From Sebastes aleutianus (Eukaryota > Chordata > Actinopteri > Perciformes > Sebastidae), in assembly GCA_916700875.1 (NCBI GenBank), contig CAKAKS010000067.1:29644933-29708932 (forward strand): a stretch of 64,000 bases of DNA. The letters are read 5' to 3'. Within the stretch, counting starts at the first letter, position 1, and every line of letters begins with the position of its first letter. The notes below the pieces were generated by a model. The model searched no databases, was not told where the DNA came from, and worked only from the letters and a program-made list of their open reading frames with translations. Shown here piece by piece: positions 59,579 to 64,000 of this stretch. The translations under genes were made by a program, and so were the position numbers.

Positions 59579-60202
59579 GATGTATTGAATATTAAAGCCT
59601 CTGTTGTACAATACAACACATCGCTCTTCTTTATTTCTGCACTGTTTTCCATTGTATCTCACCTCAGCTCAGGATGCTCAGATGGGAGATAAACAGTGGC
59701 ATGTATAAATTCTTTCACATTCAAATTGTCCTTTCATTATGTGTCTTATACGGTCTGTAGTGATTCATGTTTTCGTGAAACAACTTTGTTCATGCGCTCG
59801 TCTCTCCCAGATCTCCGTATAAACCCTGTGGTTTTTCTCAACTTGCATTTTTGTTTGCTATCACGCCTCCTACTGGTCTTTACATCTCTGCAGCAGCCTG
59901 CAGAGTGCAAATTGTAATTATCACCTCGCAGTCCAGAAATACCCACACGAAGCCTGTGGGGTAGAACATCTGAGGCTTCGGAGGGTTTTTCAGACAAGTC
60001 TATGTGTGTGTGAACACACTTCTGAGAGTGCTAAGAGGATCAGAAATACATCTGTGTTCCACAGTGTGCATTCCTGTACAACTACCATTATTAAAGATGT
60101 TAAACTGCCTGCCAGATATGCAGAATAAAAACTTTGAGGAAGTGATGCATCTTGGAAAAAAGGCTTTACCAGTCATTTTGCCAAATCCTCAGGGTCGGTT
60201 AA
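59579..60202. other. No recognisable gene
   Basis: Nothing recognised. Confidence 0.45.
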
Positions 60203-60670
60203 CAGAGTTGCCAAGTCTGCTTATTAGAAGCGACTTTGGGTTTGTTTTTCTGAAAAGTCGCTCATAAATATTGGTAGTCGGTTGCGTTTTTTTGGGCAGT
60301 GTTGTTGCTTATTTGGGCTCCTGTCTCTCTCCTCTACACCGGTCCAGCTTGTTCTGTTGCAGGATCTGTGCACAACCCCAATCCCTCTGCCCTTCTCATC
60401 CCCCCCAATACACACACAGATGACTGACAGTAACTCACTGCCATCGCCACCGCCACCGCCACCACTCAGCCAGGTACTAAGTGGGCGAAATATGGCAAAA
60501 AGTACAATAAAGACTGGGAATAAGAGAGTGGACATGACGATTAGATTTCGCCTTCAAGTGAGGGACAATTCAAAGACAGTTAGCCGTTTTTGTAAGTGTG
60601 ATATATACGAGCACATCATGACGATTTGCAAAAATGCAGAAATAAAACGAAATGAAAAAAACATATAATT
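60203..60670 (+). pseudogene. hAT-type 5' end with decayed zinc-finger exon
   Basis: Starts CAGAGTTGCCAAGTCTGC, a terminus style of fish hAT elements. Downstream, near 60485-60525, one frame reads AKYGKKYNKDWE before a stop. Near 60590 SRFCKCDI lies in another frame, and after it YIRAHHDDLQK returns in the first. Put side by side these resemble the N-terminal Cys/His zinc finger of hAT-derived proteins (KYNKDWE, CxxCKCDI, RAH..DL), broken by stops and frameshifts. A (CCACCG)n run lies at 60444-60462. No catalytic domain follows. Confidence 0.5.
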
Positions 60671-62613
60671 AAATTCTTCTTCTTCAAGTTTAGTTGAAAA
60701 AAATTTAAAGTTTCAAGCTTAAAATTAAATACAAAAATGAAATAAAATGTTCAACTTTTTTAAGTTTAGAACAAGAAAAATGTAAAGTTGCAAGCTAAAA
60801 ATGGATGCAAAAAATAATAATAATAACTTAAAAGAAAAAAATTCCAGTGGGCGCCCTTCCTCATTTTCTGCATTGAGGTAACAAATGAACAAATAAAAAA
60901 AGAAAGAAAGAAAGAAATGCACTTTTCACCCCTGTAACTCTCTTTCTCACACTGCCCGGCCACACTTATATTAATAACAGTGTAAATTGTAGTGAAACTG
61001 ACAAAACACTTTTAAGCCAACAATATCATTGACCAATTATTTATTTATATTTTAATGAATAGTTATTTATGAAAATAAACATCTTCATTTTTGTCTTTCT
61101 TTTTGTCTTTTGGGGTTTTTTGGGGGGCTGCATATCCTATCATACTTGACCAAAAATTTCAATATAAAGTATTATTGTCCAATGAAGATTGATAGCTCCA
61201 GATGCAGCAGTGTCTCTCGAACATCCTGTACATGCTGAATTGTTTGGAGATGTGCTACTACAGTATATGTAAAGATCTACTTTCAGGCTAAATATCTAGT
61301 TTGGAGTTACTCCTTTGGAGATATTTGGGCTGAGCAAAAAAAGTTGCTGCTACCTCACTATATCCTGGGGTGAACTTCAAGTCAAATCAATAAAAAATGT
61401 ATGAACAAATGCTTGAAGGGGAACAATTGATTTGTGTCTAGTGGAGGAATACGTTAAGACAAAAAAGAGAGTATATCTCAAGAAAGTTGTAGGAGTTCGG
61501 TCTAACTCAGGCGAGACGTTAGTGATTTCATCATCATCATTAGTGCACTCCCACGGAGCATTGCAGCACAAAACAGCAGGTGAAACAGCAGTTGCACCGG
61601 TAGGTCCGTCTGTAAACAAACTGAGCTGATGTACCAACTCTGCTTCTCTTTCCTGCAACACCAGTGTGTGTTTCTCAGGCTTTGCCCCCATTTATGGATT
61701 TCAGAATATTACAAAACGTCTCTCAATCCAATACACAAATGTAACACATACTGCTATCTCGAAAATTGCTATAGAGTTGAATCGACATCTCTCTGAAACA
61801 ATGTCAACAACACTAAACCTAATAAGTGATCGGACATAGTGACAATGATGCTGCAAGACCTTTGTATTTGATTGCATTGCTGTGCAGGTAAATTGCGTGT
61901 TTGATGGTTTGCTCATTCAAATAATAATTGACGAGGGATTTGACGAGGACTTTTATGATTCATGCAAATGATCTTCCCTTAGCTGACGTTAATTCAAATG
62001 GATGCATGTTTGCGGATGACACAACAATCACAACTATAGTACATTCAGGGACATGAATAGTCAAGAGTCTAAACAGCAGCTCTGTGGGGCTTTCACTATT
62101 TAGCATTGAACACAAAGTACAGCTGAGGTTGATGGGAAAGTTCTGCAGGTATTTTGTCATAAAGTAGTATTGGACATATTGAAATACTGACCTGATAAAG
62201 GCGCTAAATGAAAAGTTCAACAAAGTTATTACAATATTTGTCCTGAGTGCGAAATTTCAAGGCAATCCATCCAGTAGTTGACGATGCTGAGCTGTGATAA
62301 CAGAAAGTGATGTATTAGCAAGACACATACGAAGTCATTCAGAGCATATGAATCATGTCTCTATAAACCCACTCACAAATACAGCAATTTCAGCACAGTG
62401 GAGTTTTTAGAAAAATAGTTTCTGTGAAACCCTGAGGAGTTCCTCCAGTGAAAAGCTCAGCAGCAGTTCATGAACTTGAAAGTGGCGAGAACAAGACTGA
62501 GACAGAATGAACTTTGCTGCTTTTGCCATTTTGCCAGTTGGACTTTCACAAAAAGATCATTTTCTTTATCTCTCACTCTTGCAGTCAGACACTAAAATAG
62601 ACACACACTCACT

Positions 62614-62615
<2 letters not shown>
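60671..62615. other. No recognisable gene; A-rich start
   Basis: 60671-60920 is A-rich with loosely repeated TTTAAGTTTAGA / AAGTTTAGTTGAA motifs and a GAAA run. 62245-62290 (AATTTCAAGGCAATCCATCC) faintly resembles family D. Nothing else seen. Confidence 0.4.

Positions 62616-62646
<31 letters not shown>
62616..62646 (+). repeat. (AC)n microsatellite
   Basis: AC run of 15 units. Confidence 0.96.
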
Positions 62647-62649
<3 letters not shown>

Positions 62650-63447
62650 TATAGGTCACTATATAAAGCCGTTGCTGTCACAAGTCATCTGTTTCTGAAA
62701 GACAACATTCGCTGTTATTCCACACTGTTCTGATGCATCCGCAGCCGTCTTCCTGAGTCACACCATGTTGGCGAGTAGCATTCATCACAGTCGGGTTGTT
62801 CCAGGTCAAATATTACTTGTTAATGGTGGGTGTTAAAATATACAGAGCACACAGGGACACTCTGCTATTGAGGAATGTAATTAGCTTCTCAGCTCCTCAC
62901 ATCTCTGCTGGTTGTCAATACCAATAAAGTCAAGACGTATCCAGTGCAAAGGAGGTGATGCGTTTTGCACAATGTTTGCGATTTTTTTGCATTACAATTT
63001 TTCTCACTCGCTTTGGCTCATTTTTCGAAAGTCTTTACATTCTCTAAACTGTCATCACACCTTTATTGCATGTCTGCAGAAGGTTGTAACTCACCCAAAA
63101 CACTTCATTCATGCTTCAGAAGCTCATCATGGTGTCAGTAAACTGTAAAATGTAAAATGTTTACATGTTTTTTCACCATGACAATCAACCCTGGAAATGC
63201 TTCTTATATACTAATCTCTGTTTTGTTCTACTTTTTGTTGAAGCTGACTGCTTACTGTAATATACAAGAATGTCCGTTTTGTCCAGCTGAATGCGGTTGT
63301 GTATCACACGGAGCTTTTTAGATTCTGATTTCAACAGAGGTAAAAGCTTACTAGGAAAAGTCAACACTGTAGTAGCTACACAGAAGAAGGATATGCACGT
63401 GTGTTTGCATACAGTACATTTATTTGTGTAGCAATGTGTTGCATGTG
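62647..63447. other. No recognisable gene
   Basis: Nothing recognised. Confidence 0.45.
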
Positions 63448-63491
63448 CTGTAAACAGAAAATTCACTTTTGATCTTTCATGTAAAAGTCAT
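63448..63491 (+). repeat. Local direct repeat, copy 1
   Basis: CTGTAAACAGAAAATTCACT to CATGTAAAAGTCA, identical to 63911-63953 except for one A. Confidence 0.9.
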
Positions 63492-63910
63492 ACACTTTTT
63501 CCACAAAAAAACATACAACCTGCCAACAATGAAGCAAAAATGTGGTACAGTAGTTCAGTTCAAAAACCACAAATTGTACCTCCTCGTCATAGATATTTAT
63601 GGGATATACATACACATAAGTCTGACAGATTTTGATAACTGAATAGATCATTTTGCATGTGATGGCTCAAACAATGAAAGAATGTTTAGAAGTTGTGAAG
63701 AGGACGACAACTTCAATGAGAATCAACTCATCAGTTTTGATCAGCAAGACATGCAAGTGGTTATTGTACTTATTCGTGCAGTTTGCTTGAATGAATGAGA
63801 AATTCAAATATGTTGTGAACAACAAACTCATTGTTTAAAGATATGATCTCATTGTTTTGAAAAAAAAAAAAATTCTCATTCATGAATTTAGCCAAAGCGA
63901 ATGAAAAAAA
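63492..63910. other. No recognisable gene
   Basis: The sequence between the two direct repeats; nothing recognised. Confidence 0.45.
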
Positions 63911-63953
63911 CTGTAAACAGAAAATTCACTTTTGATCTTTCATGTAAAGTCAT
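63911..63953 (+). repeat. Local direct repeat, copy 2
   Basis: Second copy, same orientation, 463 bases downstream of copy 1. Confidence 0.9.
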
Positions 63954-64000
63954 GGACAGTGAACAGAACATTTGCCATAAAATGACATCAATGCCGAAAA

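Overview
The window looks like nuclear DNA of a ray-finned fish, probably a spiny-rayed teleost. This is inferred from the kinds of repeats present: RTE/Rex3-like LINE ends with GATG tails, a Tc1-type transposase relic, many short hAT-like and TTAA-flanked elements, and abundant (CA/TG)n microsatellites. I find no intact host gene, no convincing exon, no tRNA or rRNA and no CRISPR array. The open frames are mostly short and lie in repeats or low-complexity DNA, so this reads as a gene desert or the inside of a very large intron.

Layout. 0-10 kb: two RTE-type LINE fragments (110-745 and 3111-3492), a family A hAT-like element, a hAT terminus at 5.0-5.5 kb, and about 1 kb of pyrimidine-rich sequence with a (TG)n run. 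10-20 kb: a family B repeat, a tandem repeat carrying a perfect palindromic oestrogen-response-element consensus (12465-12479), a short TTAA-bounded element, two inverted-repeat elements, and a dead Tc1 copy lacking its catalytic middle. 20-30 kb: a piggyBac-like end, a foldback element with a nearly perfect 59-bp stem (24594-25269), a family A copy with an 8-bp target duplication, and a 161-bp inverted pair about 98% identical. 30-43 kb: several family B and C copies, a LINE reverse-transcriptase scrap, and a family C element with a perfect 8-bp target duplication (41588-42183) lying between two divergent direct repeats. 43-64 kb: long quiet stretches, one nested B/C insertion, a LINE 3' tail, a short telomere-like array, two more family A copies and two hAT 5' ends, one with a decayed zinc-finger exon.

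Names used below. Family A has TAGGGCTGTCAA termini. Family B ends in ATACAGTCTATGG. Family C has CAAC...GTTCTCA termini and a GTTAGGTTTAGG core. Family D is the TTAGCATGCTAAC-type repeat. These labels are mine; superfamily calls rest on termini and target duplications seen here plus general knowledge, and no database was searched. There are no interacting genes to describe. What can be read is a history of successive, partly nested insertions, with very few elements whose ends are both preserved.
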